Part shown: one piece after another, positions 39,340 through 49,894 of the stretch
Position numbering within the stretch: the first letter of the stretch is position 1
How the letters are laid out: every line of letters starts with the position of its first letter
Assembly: GCF_037975245.1 (NCBI RefSeq)
Contig: NC_092563.1
Span: 20,979,594 to 21,043,593 of the forward strand
Direction: 5' to 3'
From: Apostichopus japonicus
Lineage: Eukaryota; Echinodermata; Holothuroidea; Aspidochirotida; Stichopodidae
DNA: 64,000 nucleotides
Position numbers and translations under genes: made by a program
The notes under the pieces: model-generated
What the model saw: only the letters and a program-made list of their open reading frames with translations
Told to the model about the DNA's origin: nothing
Database searches by the model: none

Positions 39340-42300
39340 ATCCTTACTACTGTATGCTTCCCAAGCTTTGACCTGTTTTTACTTGATTCTCATACTGTAC
39401 CTGTCTTCTTTCTTTTCTTCTTTTTTCTTTGTTCTTACAAAATTGAATTAACACGGAGTGTATTTTTGTCACCCAGACCAAAAGGATCGTTTGTACCCAA
39501 TAGCTTTCCTATTCATGCATCAATTACAAAATTGTTAATTTCTCTGTTCATTGTCAAAAAAAATTATGCACAAGTGTCAAAAAATAAACCACCAACTGAA
39601 AAAAGACTATTGTGACTGTGTACCTTCCAGGTCAAATCATCAACTCCTGAATATTTTAGGCACACACAGTATTTACCCTTGAATATTATATTTTTAGGTT
39701 GAGAATATTTCTAAATTAGTTGCTTGCGGGGTTTGAAGATGGCATTCAGAAAATGAAACAAAAATCAGTCTAAATGTCACGTCACTTTTCTGGTTTTTGA
39801 TAGCAAGTCATATATTTAATACCGTACAGGGCAACATTGGTTGAAATTAAAAACAGGGAAGTACAGTACTGCATCAATCAACGTCAATATTTTACATACA
39901 GTAGATTTTTCAAGTCAATTTTATAAGAGACTCTCTTTGAAAGCAGTTCCAACATTATGCAAGTTTCATTGTACAAAGTAAGATAATTACATCATTAGAG
40001 TAGAAGGGAGCCCTGACTCAAGTTTATGTTGAAATTTATACAGTTGGTTCCTCATACAACAAAGCTGTGGTTTTGTTGGCCATGTCAAGAACAAGACTAG
40101 AGTCTGCAGTGCTCTACATGGCTTTTACTGTAGTGAAGTTCAACCACAGATTTACTGCACACATGTCCTAAGAGTAGCTGTGCAGCTTTAGAAGGCATGT
40201 ATATTTGCGTACAGTATATTTTGCAGCACGGAAATAAGAGAAATATTAAAGATGATGCACAGTATTGCATTTGGAAAATCGATAATGCACTTTGTGCTTT
40301 GTGTAAAAAGTTATCAAATCAAAAAAATCTCAAAATCTATCTTTGATAATTAATATCTTAATTCAGCCATCCCACAGGTACTTTCATATACTGTACAGTA
40401 CTGGAGTTACTATATAAACAACTTGACAAGATATACCTAAAAACATAAATTTTTATCAGCCAAGTGTCCAACTATCTAAAGCAAAACGAGGTAAATGTCT
40501 TTGAAATCAGACAAGGACACATGAGCATATCCAAACTTACAGGCAGTTGACTATCAAAGCCTTGCTTTCATTATAACTGTAAGGATAGTCTACTGTGCAT
40601 AACAAACAAAATATAGCAAAATTACTGTTCACAGCAGTCCACAAAAGTGAAGCAGTCCACAAGGCCACTCATTTGTGACTACAGTACCTACTGTATATAG
40701 ATCAAAAGTTCTTTATTAAGCAATCAGATTAGCTTCATCTGGGACCCTTTCTTAGAAAAACCTAGTCCATGGGGAATCCTGAGATAATTATGTACCTGAT
40801 GTGGTTGGGGTTTAGCATAGATATCGGGCACTGCCTACTACACATGTTATTTAAGCATCATAGTCAGTAAGGTCCAGAATGAGTTGTAGGAAGCATGTCA
40901 ATGTTTGTCTTTGATAATATGATCATGGTACAGTAGCTTATCAAGTTAGTAATCTAGATATATAAACGGAAACTCATGAAAATCATCCATTCTACTGTAT
41001 AGTTACTTCAAGGAAGTCTACACTGCTATGTATACATTTGATTAGTACGTACTATAATCCAAACCAATGTTAGAATTGCAACATGTTTAATCCTATGTTT
41101 GTATTAAACCAAGGCTAGGTTCAAGTATGTATAGTACAGCCAATGTGACATGTACTAAAAATCATGCCCACAATCAGGAACTACTGTAGAATAAAAATAT
41201 TGTAAATGTTAAGTAACCAGTGGAATACAACCTACCTTTTTTTGCAGTTCCTAAAGGGACCCTCTTGTAAATGTAAGCAAAAGGGTAGGCACTACAGTAT
41301 ATGGATCTCACCGTTCTCACAGGCCCACATGGAAGTTTTGTACCCAACCCGTGGGCCAGAACACTTAATGATGTACCATTGCCCTGTACATACTCTGATA
41401 ATATGAGAATCTTAAATACTGTAATAACCTCAAATAAAAGATCAGAAAGTTTTGCAGCCCAATTGTCTATCTGTTACGTTGAAATATCCTATCACAAATA
41501 AGCCATGAGGGTCTCAAAAATCTTCTGAGTCCACCCTCCTCTGTGTTTAAACTATATCTTGTCAACATCTGAACAAACACAGTTTCCTGATCAACCGACT
41601 TAGAAACAAACCAACTTTTCACAGAGCAAAGTTACTGTAACACTGCACAGTACATCACAAGGGCCCTCACTTTTTTTAAACGGTTTGAAATGAAAATATT
41701 AAAGAATCTTGCCACAGTTTATGTTAACACTCTGAAGTTGCAGACATATGATGTTGAATTTTCATCTGATATCCATTTTGTAAGCTTTGATTAATGAAAC
41801 TGTCAAAAATATGACCTTTTCCTGTATATAACCAAACCTTATTTATATCAGAATGGCTGTACTGCTAGCTCTGTTTCTGCCAGTTTCCATGTACAAGGTA
41901 TGCAACCAGAACCCTCTTCAATTTGAGTCAGTTTACCATAATATCATTTTTAAACCAACGGCTGAGAACAGCAATGTTCGAGCTTTTGGCTAGAATGTGG
42001 ATTTGGGAAAGACAAGTCTGATATAAAACAATTGACTTACTGTACTGTTTAGTTATATTTTGGTGCTTTAAATTCTCTAGCCAGAGGAACTTTTTTTAAA
42101 TGCCTTGTTAACAATGTAATATTGCCCATGTAATCTCTATCAATTTGCAATTTACACAATTTTATGAACAGTCCAATAAACATGGCCTTCAAAATCTAAA
42201 AAGGTAATAGGCTGAATGTAGAAAAAGTTAAACAATCGCTTGACAAATTTCACTGTCTGAAATGATTTTGATTAGAGTGCTGGAACTCCTCACATTTGAA

Positions 42301-43841
42301 GGAACTGAATAAACTTTGATTGGTCAATTATAAATACTTACACTACAGACACAGTTTAATAAGAGACTGATGTAGCTCACTTTATGAATGAAGCAACCAT
42401 ATTTTGGGATGCATATATCCAAGCAAATATATAGAACTAAGACTGCAACTATTTCCACAACCACTTACTTTTGTTCAGGGCAATACGAACCATCTTTAAA
42501 TTCACATTTGTTTGGAATTTTCAAAAACTATTTGTTCAATGACACTGACAAGCTGGTACAGGAGTCTTATACAATATAAAATGGTACTTTACCAAGGTTT
42601 GCAAAAATTACCTATTCATGAGCAGCGATGGGAAGATAGATAGATAAACTCGACAAAGAAATGTAAAAGAAACTTGCTTGCTTGAAACCACCATTGAAAG
42701 GATTGTTTCTAGCATGCATGAGCAGTTGAACACAGTGAACAGAAAAAAAACAATTATTGCAGTTATAGTATATACCGCTTTTATTTGTGTATGTTATAAA
42801 TAACCTAGAACTTGGCATACAACAGATCCAGGTAATCAACCGAACTTAGCAAACAGGTATGCGGTAGTGATGGACAGTTTTGAAATATTCCTGTCATTGT
42901 GACTGTCGCATAGTGATCACGTAAGCAATGGTTAATATCAAGGGACTGACAAAAATTGGAATGAGTAGCTCAGTTGATATCTTGAGCAAAGACAATTGTT
43001 TCTGTCTAGAATGATCAAGAAACCAAGTTTCTATGGTCTTCATAGCTTTGCCTTACTACAAATGCTAAGTATACAGCCTAGGTTAACATAATTTGTAGGC
43101 TACCACTGCATCCTAAGTGTAGCAAGATTTTAACCTAACATACTGTCACAGTCACTGTTAGTTAATCTTAAGAGGTAGTTAGCTAACACTTTAGAGCTAC
43201 ATACAAACATTAGGCATACTGACATTAGCCTAACGATACCGTAGACCTGTAATACTTACTGTAATTGTAATGCTAGGCCAAGTGCTATAAGTACCTGTTT
43301 ATCAAGTTGGCAGATATATCAAGATATAAGTCAACCAAGTGTATGAACAGACCTGACTAAACTGAAATTTCTGGTTAATAAAAGCCAAGGATAAAAAGTC
43401 TAATTGAAGCAGATGTGGTGCCATGTAACTGTTTGTGGTCAAGTTAACCTTTGGCTTAGGCCTAGGCCTAGTTAGGTTTGGCCTCATCAAACAAAACAAA
43501 ACAGACCCTCTAGCCTAGTACACTAGGCACATTGGAATCAATTTAAATATTTCATTCAATTTAATTACATTTGTGTTTAAAATGATAGTTAATTGCAATA
43601 TTTAATGTGCAGCCATTGAAATTACCATTTAGCCCCACAGTTCTTGGAATTACGTACGGTAGTCATACATAATATCACATACTAACATAGGCTAGTGCAA
43701 GCACAGTTCCATCAGATATAGCCTACAGTACTCTTAGCCAGTACTATACCATAGGCTAGGTCTAAATTAGGCCTAAGTTAGGCATACTGACCACAAGCGA
43801 AGGAACAACCAAAATAAAAACTGTTTTACAATTCTACTAAC

Positions 43842-43980
43842 CCAATAACAATAGTCGATGGGTAGCCCTATATATCGCTTTGTCTTTCTGGAGTTGTTTT
43901 TCTATCTTCTTATTTGCTTCCTTTTTCTTTTTCTCCTCATCTCGATCCTCGTTTGTCAGTCCGTTCCCAAAACAACCCAT
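43842..43980 (-). CDS. GNAS: Gs-alpha (stimulatory G protein alpha subunit), coding exon 1
   Basis: This is the first coding exon of the G-protein alpha subunit that couples receptors to adenylyl cyclase at the inner face of the plasma membrane. Reading the minus strand from the ATG at 43980 gives 46 codons plus one base. The protein starts MGCFGN, with Gly2 and Cys3 as the lipidation site known for Gs-alpha, followed by a charged alphaN helix containing [14 protein letters not shown] and then [10 protein letters not shown], the beta1 strand. These match Gs-alpha rather than Gi, Gq or G12. The context GAAAATGG is a good start site. The exon ends in TTG-G followed by the donor GTTAGT, splitting the first glycine codon of the P-loop. 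As I recall it, human GNAS exon 1 has the same length and phase. The 5' UTR and transcription start were not located. Confidence 0.95.
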
Positions 43981-45595
43981 TTTCGGGCCCTGGCTGGCTT
44001 GTTTTCACGAGCCTCGCACCCAAAACAACCCTCTATTCCTACTTTAAAATCCACAGAAAGACACCACGGGTTCCTTAAAACAATACTCCACATGCAAATG
44101 TCCAAACAGGACTATCCAGATAATAATCCTGGGAATGAAAAACGTGCAAAACTGACTCCAAATAGAAAAGATTGGTAACCAGAGTGATAAGCCATTGAGC
44201 GTTGCACGGCATTAGCAGCATACATTAGGCCAGGGCGTATCAATAGCAGATAATCGATGCTGTCGATATCGTTTTCAATATCGGCTGTGTTCGTGCAAAA
44301 GAAAATTGCAAACTTTTCTCTAAACCAAGTCCTTCGTGCTGCAAAATTCTTTAAAATGTTGTAAATGGTTGGTAGGGATTTTCGCTATAAAAGAAAGCGA
44401 CTTCCCCAGCAACCTTGAATAAAATAAATATTGACGTAGGATTCGTTCAGAGCCTTTTCTGAAGCTCCGTGGAACGCCGACGAACCACAATATACGATGG
44501 TGTTGTTCTTTCATACGTTACTGTTGTTGTAACGTACGTTCATTCCCGTATTGATGACTTTGACAGCTGACAAAATATCGGTAAGTATCGATCGATAATG
44601 AAACTCACACTGCTAGCAACGGGTCGCCGAACAGGCCAGGGCGGGGTTGAAGCGTGATGCCAGATGCAATATTTGTGCGAAGACGTCTCCGCGTTATATA
44701 TTGGCATAGGACGTGCAGATAGCGCGGCTGTAGTACAGATTTTCTTATATAGGGGGAAAGGTTGTTGTTTGGAGGTAGATGAAGACATTCTCGCCGTAAT
44801 ATCGCTGTATATAGAGCAGCGTATGGAAATTGTTCAGTAAACCATTGCATCTATTTTTAGATTCATTCTATAAATAGACTAGCTCAGATTTTGCTTTTAC
44901 ATTAAATAGCTAAAATACGTTCACAGTTAACAAATTACGTTGAAATACAAATTTTAAACGAGGAATAACTAAGTTTAATTGATACATTTATTTTGAAGAT
45001 TTAGAATACGTGTTTTTATGAAAAATTAAAGATATGTGAAATGATTCGATCGCGAGCTCCATGGATCCACTATATCACGCGTTTAACACGCACATGTGAT
45101 TGCTGTTCTTACAGGAATGGAACTTAATTTGGATTATGTTTGTGGGAATATACACGTTTGATGGATATGAATTTTATCAGTTTTGCTGATTTGGTAAGGC
45201 TATGAAGAGTTCCGTGAGCTTGAAGGGAAAAAAAACATTCAAAATGATGTTTTCAGTTGGTTACCATTGAATGAAATGTGTACCACTGGAATGTGTAAGG
45301 TTCGAGGGCGCTCGTCTTTAGTTTAAAAATCGAGTCTCTTGTCTACAGGGAGAACGGCATTTAGTATCACTAACATTATCCTGCAGTGCAGATAACCGAT
45401 GGGCCCTAGAGGTTTGTCCAGGGGTTTGCCACAGGCTGTAAAAGAAAACCCCTTCAAAGGATGACTTACGGGCACAAGTTTATTCTTGGTGTCCAAGAAT
45501 TAATTTAAGGCTACTAATTCAATTAACTTATTTATTTTTATATTTATTTTTAGAAGTAAATATCACCATCCCTTCCTTTTAGACACTATAAAAGA
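43981..45595 (-). promoter_or_regulatory. GNAS: GNAS 5' flank: probable 5' UTR and promoter region
   Basis: The sequence directly upstream of the GNAS ATG is less AT-rich than the introns, and CpG-richer from about 44.44 to 44.73 kb (GAACGCCGACG, GACGTCTCCGCG, GATAGCGCGGC). A plus-oriented TATAAAAG lies at 44389. I cannot place the start site, and no other coding exon is supported here. From 44.85 kb outward the flank returns to AT-rich sequence up to the hAT element. Confidence 0.4.
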
Positions 45596-46074
45596 GTGAA
45601 ATGCAGTGGCGGAGCTAGGGGTATTGGTCAGAGGGGCGAGAATGGTCTGTAGGGGCGCTTTCGACACTATCTAAGCGGAGCGCCACCACAGGTTGGCGCG
45701 GAGCGTACATACATTTTTTGAGTCAAGATACTCCCTAGATCGCCGGAAATGACCCTTTCCGGGCCTTGCTAATTTGCAGATAAACGAAGAATAAATAGGT
45801 GTCATCGCCATTTGTGACAACAAGTTTACATGGGTGTTGAAAGTGCATGCGCTTCATCACAAGACCGCCGTTAGAGCATTTTGTCAGAAAATTACACCAA
45901 CAAAATGTGACAATGTCAATAAGTAGATGAGAGCGCAATAATAAAGTCAATAATCGAGAATAAGTTAAAAGTGGTAAAAAGCTGAAAAGGGCGCCAGCAG
46001 TCCATTTGAGTCCGTCAGGGGGGGGGGGGGGCATTCGTCCCTGACTGTATGGACGCTCCGCCACTGGTGAAATG
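45596..46074. mobile_element. non-autonomous hAT element, 463 bp, with 8-bp TSD
   Basis: The element spans 45604-46066, starting CAGTGGCGGAGC and ending GCTCCGCCACTG. The flanks are GTGAAATG on both sides (45596-45603 and 46067-46074), a perfect 8-bp TSD as expected for hAT. It carries a poly-G tract near the right end. The minus-strand 153-codon frame across it runs through the terminal repeat and shows no transposase features. Relatives are at 55769 and 57383. Confidence 0.88.
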
Positions 46075-46589
46075 TCACTAACAAGAAACGCACTTACACT
46101 TTTGATCAGCTTATTTACTTGATGTTGATCAATTTTTCTTTCGAGGGCCAATCCCGTGCAAATTAACATGTATAAGTAATTTGCTTGATTAGTCAATTTT
46201 CATTTTAAATAGTGAAGTTAAACTCAAGCATATTCAGTCGGGACTAAGTAATTCAGCCAGTTTGAACGATGGACCGTACAAGTACTATTATAGGGCAGCT
46301 CTTCTAAAGCAACGCAAGACTACATTGTTAACCCCCCCCCCCCCCGGCCCTCCCCCTCCTTCCTTCCCTCCCTCCCCGTCCGCCTACCCTTATAGTCCTC
46401 GTTAATTCCTTGTTTAGACACACATCATAAATAACGTTCCCTTCAGAACGAATTTAGGTATAGAATATTAGTCTTGCGATGCCATACCGCAAGAGAAAAG
46501 TATTGCTAGTATATACAATTATTTCAGTTTCAATGATATTCAGTTATAAAATAAACTATATAACCCGATTAAGGTTAAATAATTGACGA

Positions 46590-46597
46590 TGACGTCA
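46590..46597. promoter_or_regulatory. CRE palindrome TGACGTCA
   Basis: A full CRE lies 2.6 kb upstream of the GNAS start codon, outside the adjacent GATATC element. Function is inferred only. Confidence 0.35.
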
Positions 46598-46711
46598 GTT
46601 CCTCATTGCAGGTCTAAATGTTAACATTATTTCACTATTTTATACATTCTGATCACTCCCGTACTCGACAACAATGGTGTTCTTCGTGTTAATATTAATA
46701 GCATGCGGAGC

Positions 46712-48084
46712 TATGGCAAGCCGTTTTACTTTTTATTCAATATTTAATGATATCTTTAATTATTTGATGATATCATTAAATCAATTGTTGATATCAAGAA
46801 TTCGAATTGTTGATATCATTAAACTAATTAATGATATCATTAATTCAGTTCATTTCTTGATATCAATAATTCATTTAATGATATCATTAAATGAATAAGT
46901 GATATCAAGAAATGATTTAAAGATATCTTTAAATGTATTTGTGATATGTACATATCACTAATTCGAATTGGTGATATGTACATATCACTAATTCGATTTA
47001 TCAACAAATATGACGTCATATTTACTGATATCACTAATTCGAATTAGTGATATGTACATATCACAATTTACACGAATTACTGATATCATGAAATATGACG
47101 TCATATTTACTGATATCACTAAGTCGAATTAATGATATGTACATATCACTAATTCGATTTAATGATATCAACAATTATGACGTACTTATCAAGAATTCGG
47201 CCATATTTAATGATATCATTAAATATGGCTGCGATATGTCTGGTTATACGGCGTAGTCCCAGTAACTCATCCGTACATAGGCCTTATGGAACTAAGCTGG
47301 TTGTAGTTGGTATGGGTCTAGTGCAGTGCAGTATACATTAAATTAGTTATACGGTAGGCTCAATACGTAAAACTGCTCTTAATATGGCGGGGATTGAAGC
47401 TCACCCAGTTCTAGACAGAATATAATGCACTAACCGCACTGCACTGTACTTCCCGCCACATAATCCCAGGCGCTCAAACTGAGGGCGTAATTGATGATAT
47501 CATTAAATATGGCCGAATTCGTGATATGTACGTCATATTTGATGATATCATTAATTGGAATTTATGATATCATTAAATATGGCCGAATTCGTGATATGTA
47601 CGTCATACTTTTTGATATCATTAATTTAAATACAGATATCAAAAATTCTAATTAATGATATCGTGATATGTACGCCATATTTGATGATATCAATAATTGG
47701 AATTTATGATATCATTAAATATGGCCAAATTCGTGATATGTACGTCATACTTTTTGATATCATTAATTTAAATACAGATATCTGAAATTGAATTTATGAT
47801 ATCTTGAATTGAATTATTGATATCTATAATAGTTCATCTATTTTAAGATATCACAAATTCAATTCATGATATCAGAAAGTTTAATTATGATATCATCAAA
47901 TAAAATAATGATATCAATAATTTCCTTGCACCAATTAATGATGTCATCAAATATGACGTACATATCATTAAAACAATTTCAGATATCATGAAATAATTCA
48001 TGATATCGTTAAATAATTGTTGATATCATTAAATAATTGTTGATATCAATAAATACTGAATAAAAAATAAAATGGCTTGCCATA
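46712..48084. mobile_element. GATATC-array foldback-like element, 1373 bp
   Basis: Terminal inverted repeats begin TATGGCAAGCC and extend, with a few mismatches, through TTTTA-TTTTTATTCA to the first GATATC. The flanks carry the direct repeat CGGAGC (46706-46711 and 48085-48090). The interior is two arrays of roughly 21-bp units centred on the palindrome GATATC, commonly ATTTAATGATATCATTAAAT, with variants GATATGTACATATC and ATATGACGTCATAT. About thirty GATATC sites were counted. A unique 47231-47490 segment separates the arrays. No transposase was seen and the superfamily is not assigned; TA duplication is an alternative reading of the target site. Confidence 0.75.
47386..47457 (-). repeat. 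tRNA-like segment (SINE head or tRNA relic)
   Basis: The minus strand reads GGCGGGA at its start and CCCCGCC at its end, which pair in six of seven acceptor-stem positions over exactly 72 nt. A box-A-like GTGCAGTGCGGTTAGTGC and a box-B-like CTTCAATCCC sit at roughly the expected places, but the D and T arms are imperfect. It is more likely a tRNA-derived SINE head inside the GATATC element than a working tRNA. Confidence 0.45.
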
Positions 48085-48952
48085 CGGAGCACCCGTGATG
48101 GAGTTCAACATAACTTGCCACCGAAATATCTCTTATAAGCTTTATAAAACGCGTTATTTAAGACCATTTTGTCTCCAATCCTGAAAAGTGGTTCGCCCCT
48201 GGAAGAAAAACCCAACTATCATTGTGTCCGAGTTCGTGATATATGTTGACGTTGAAAAAAATCTCTCTAATCAGCAATGAACTTTTCTTTACTTTATTTT
48301 ATGAGGGAGCTAATTCCAGTGGCTTCAATTAGTTGCTTTTGTTAAATATACCCTTTACACTGGCACAAGAAAACAAAACAATACATGAGATTGCAGATCC
48401 ATTGTAAGATATGACCTCACCAATGAAAATATGCAATCTCATATAGAATTAAGTTTCAAACCGATGTCTGTCCCTTCCCTTTCCCCGCCACACAAGAAAA
48501 AAATACATCTCATAGAATAAGTTGAAAACTTATGTTTCTCCTTCCCCTTCCCCTCCACAAAGACAAAAAAACATATCATAGAAATAAGTTAAAAACTGAT
48601 ATTTCTCCCTCCCTCGCCGCTTGCCCTCCACAAGAAGAAAAAAAATAATTGAAATATAATCTGAGCTTTTGGAGTCTTTCCGTCACAAGTATCTCCATTA
48701 CATAAAATAACGATAAATGTTGGGTTAGTTTCGTGTAACACATACACACAGTAGGCTTGCATCATGGAAGTGTTATCCGTGATATTTACTTTCTTCTCTA
48801 CGTCACTGAGACCATTGACCGCTAGTAATAACGTTATGAAATGAGAAATTAATATTTTGGTCAGTCTTCTTGTCTGACAAGTTTCCCACATGGTCATTTT
48901 TGAAGGCGTTAACTTGGTCGGATTCAATTTCAAGAAATAAGGAGGTCACCAA

Positions 48953-48990
48953 TGACGTCATCGGTAAGCCAAGTGAGTTGAATGACGTCA
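48953..48990. promoter_or_regulatory. pair of CRE palindromes
   Basis: AATGACGTCAT occurs twice, with TGACGTCA at 48953-48960 and 48983-48990, 30 bp apart (about three helical turns), about 5 kb upstream of the GNAS start codon. Function is inferred only. Confidence 0.4.
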
Positions 48991-49289
48991 TAGCCTAACG
49001 ATCGACCACTGTAATAGCTATTCTAAATTGCATACTTAGTAAGAAACGCTTACGTATACCTTATATCATTTAAACAATTGATAGATAAAACTATAATCAA
49101 GTAACGTCTTGACCTTTTAAGGTCATTACCAATGAATATAGCACAAGGTATTTTATATAATCTGCATCGACCAATCGAGTGACTTAATTGTTGCTAATTG
49201 AAATAACGCTAATTTGTTTCTTCTCTAGACGATGTAGTTAGAACTGATACGTTTGCGAGAGTGGTGTATCACACACACATATAAATGTA

Positions 49290-49291
<2 letters not shown>

Positions 49292-49329
<38 letters not shown>
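49292..49329. repeat. (TA)n microsatellite
   Basis: An uninterrupted alternating TA run. Confidence 0.95.
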
Positions 49330-49330
<1 letters not shown>

Positions 49331-49559
49331 CACTGGATTGGTATTTACGTTTACTTCTCCAAGTTGGTGCTTAGGTTTACCTGAGGTGAAATGATTGGAT
49401 CAACTTGAAATTTTACATCAGCATACCTTACGGTACTAGGACTGCATATCAGTCGTTATAAGTTGCTACCTACTTTTTGGGTCATTTGGCAAGAAAAAAT
49501 CCAATTGGTCAAACCCTTACGGTAAACCTAAGTCTTGCTCTCAAAGTATATCCCCCAGT

Positions 49560-49894
49560 TGGTATATAAGTTCACCTGACGTACAGGCATCCGTAGTTTT
49601 CTTGACAGCGGCAGTAGCCTGTATTCAGTGTATACGCTCTACACTGTGTACACTGTATCCGCCAGGGCTAACGCTAAAGCATACCCGTAGGCTGCATTGC
49701 ATGCAACCCAATAACAGTTTCGGCTAATATAAGATGATGTGTAGTATCTGTTCCCTCTCGATGCAAGGGGACTGGGCTTGAGATCGGGTCAGTCGTTCGC
49801 CGGGTAGTTTGGTTTTCGTGCGCAGGTTCTTTCCTTGTTGACTTTTTCTTAAAAAAGTACCGTTAACAAGAAAACGTCTCACCAACAACTTCAG
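49560..49894 (+). other. candidate non-coding first exon of a plus-strand transcript
   Basis: A locally GC- and CpG-richer stretch (GATCGGGTCAGTCGTTCGCCGG) ends in ACTTCAG followed by GTAAGG, a strong splice donor at 49895. No long reading frame runs into the donor. Divergent transcription from the GNAS side is conceivable. The left boundary is arbitrary. Confidence 0.25.

Larger units (their letters stand above)
33768..43841 (-). other. GNAS: GNAS intron 1
   Basis: This 10,074-base intron has donor GTTAGT and acceptor TTCTCAG. It contains dispersed-repeat copies at 34005 and 37120, a minisatellite at 36184, a hAT end fragment at 37454 and a hAT-like element at 38375-39339. AGCCTA/TAGGCCT words cluster at 43.1-43.8 kb. 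No alternative first coding exon was recognised. Confidence 0.9.
48091..49559. other. intergenic, no gene supported
   Basis: This stretch contains A-rich repeats of ATCTCATAGAA-type modules at 48.4-48.6 kb, two CREs and a (TA)n microsatellite at 49292-49329. A 114-codon minus-strand frame (48589-48933) has a hydrophobic stretch and an N-glycosylation-like NIT, but its length is within chance and no family is recognised. Confidence 0.6.

Noticed and set aside
43858-44178. 106-codon plus-strand frame with a hydrophobic start
   Set aside because: It is the antisense shadow of GNAS coding exon 1.
44389-44396. TATAAAAG as a GNAS TATA box
   Set aside because: It is oriented on the plus strand, away from GNAS, and no start site or downstream gene supports it.
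45735-46196. 153-codon minus-strand frame
   Set aside because: It runs through the hAT element's terminal repeat and poly-C tract into flanking DNA and has no transposase motifs.
48589-48933. 114-codon minus-strand frame resembling a small secreted protein
   Set aside because: The hydrophobic stretch is not at the start, the length is within chance for this base composition, and no family or splice support was found.
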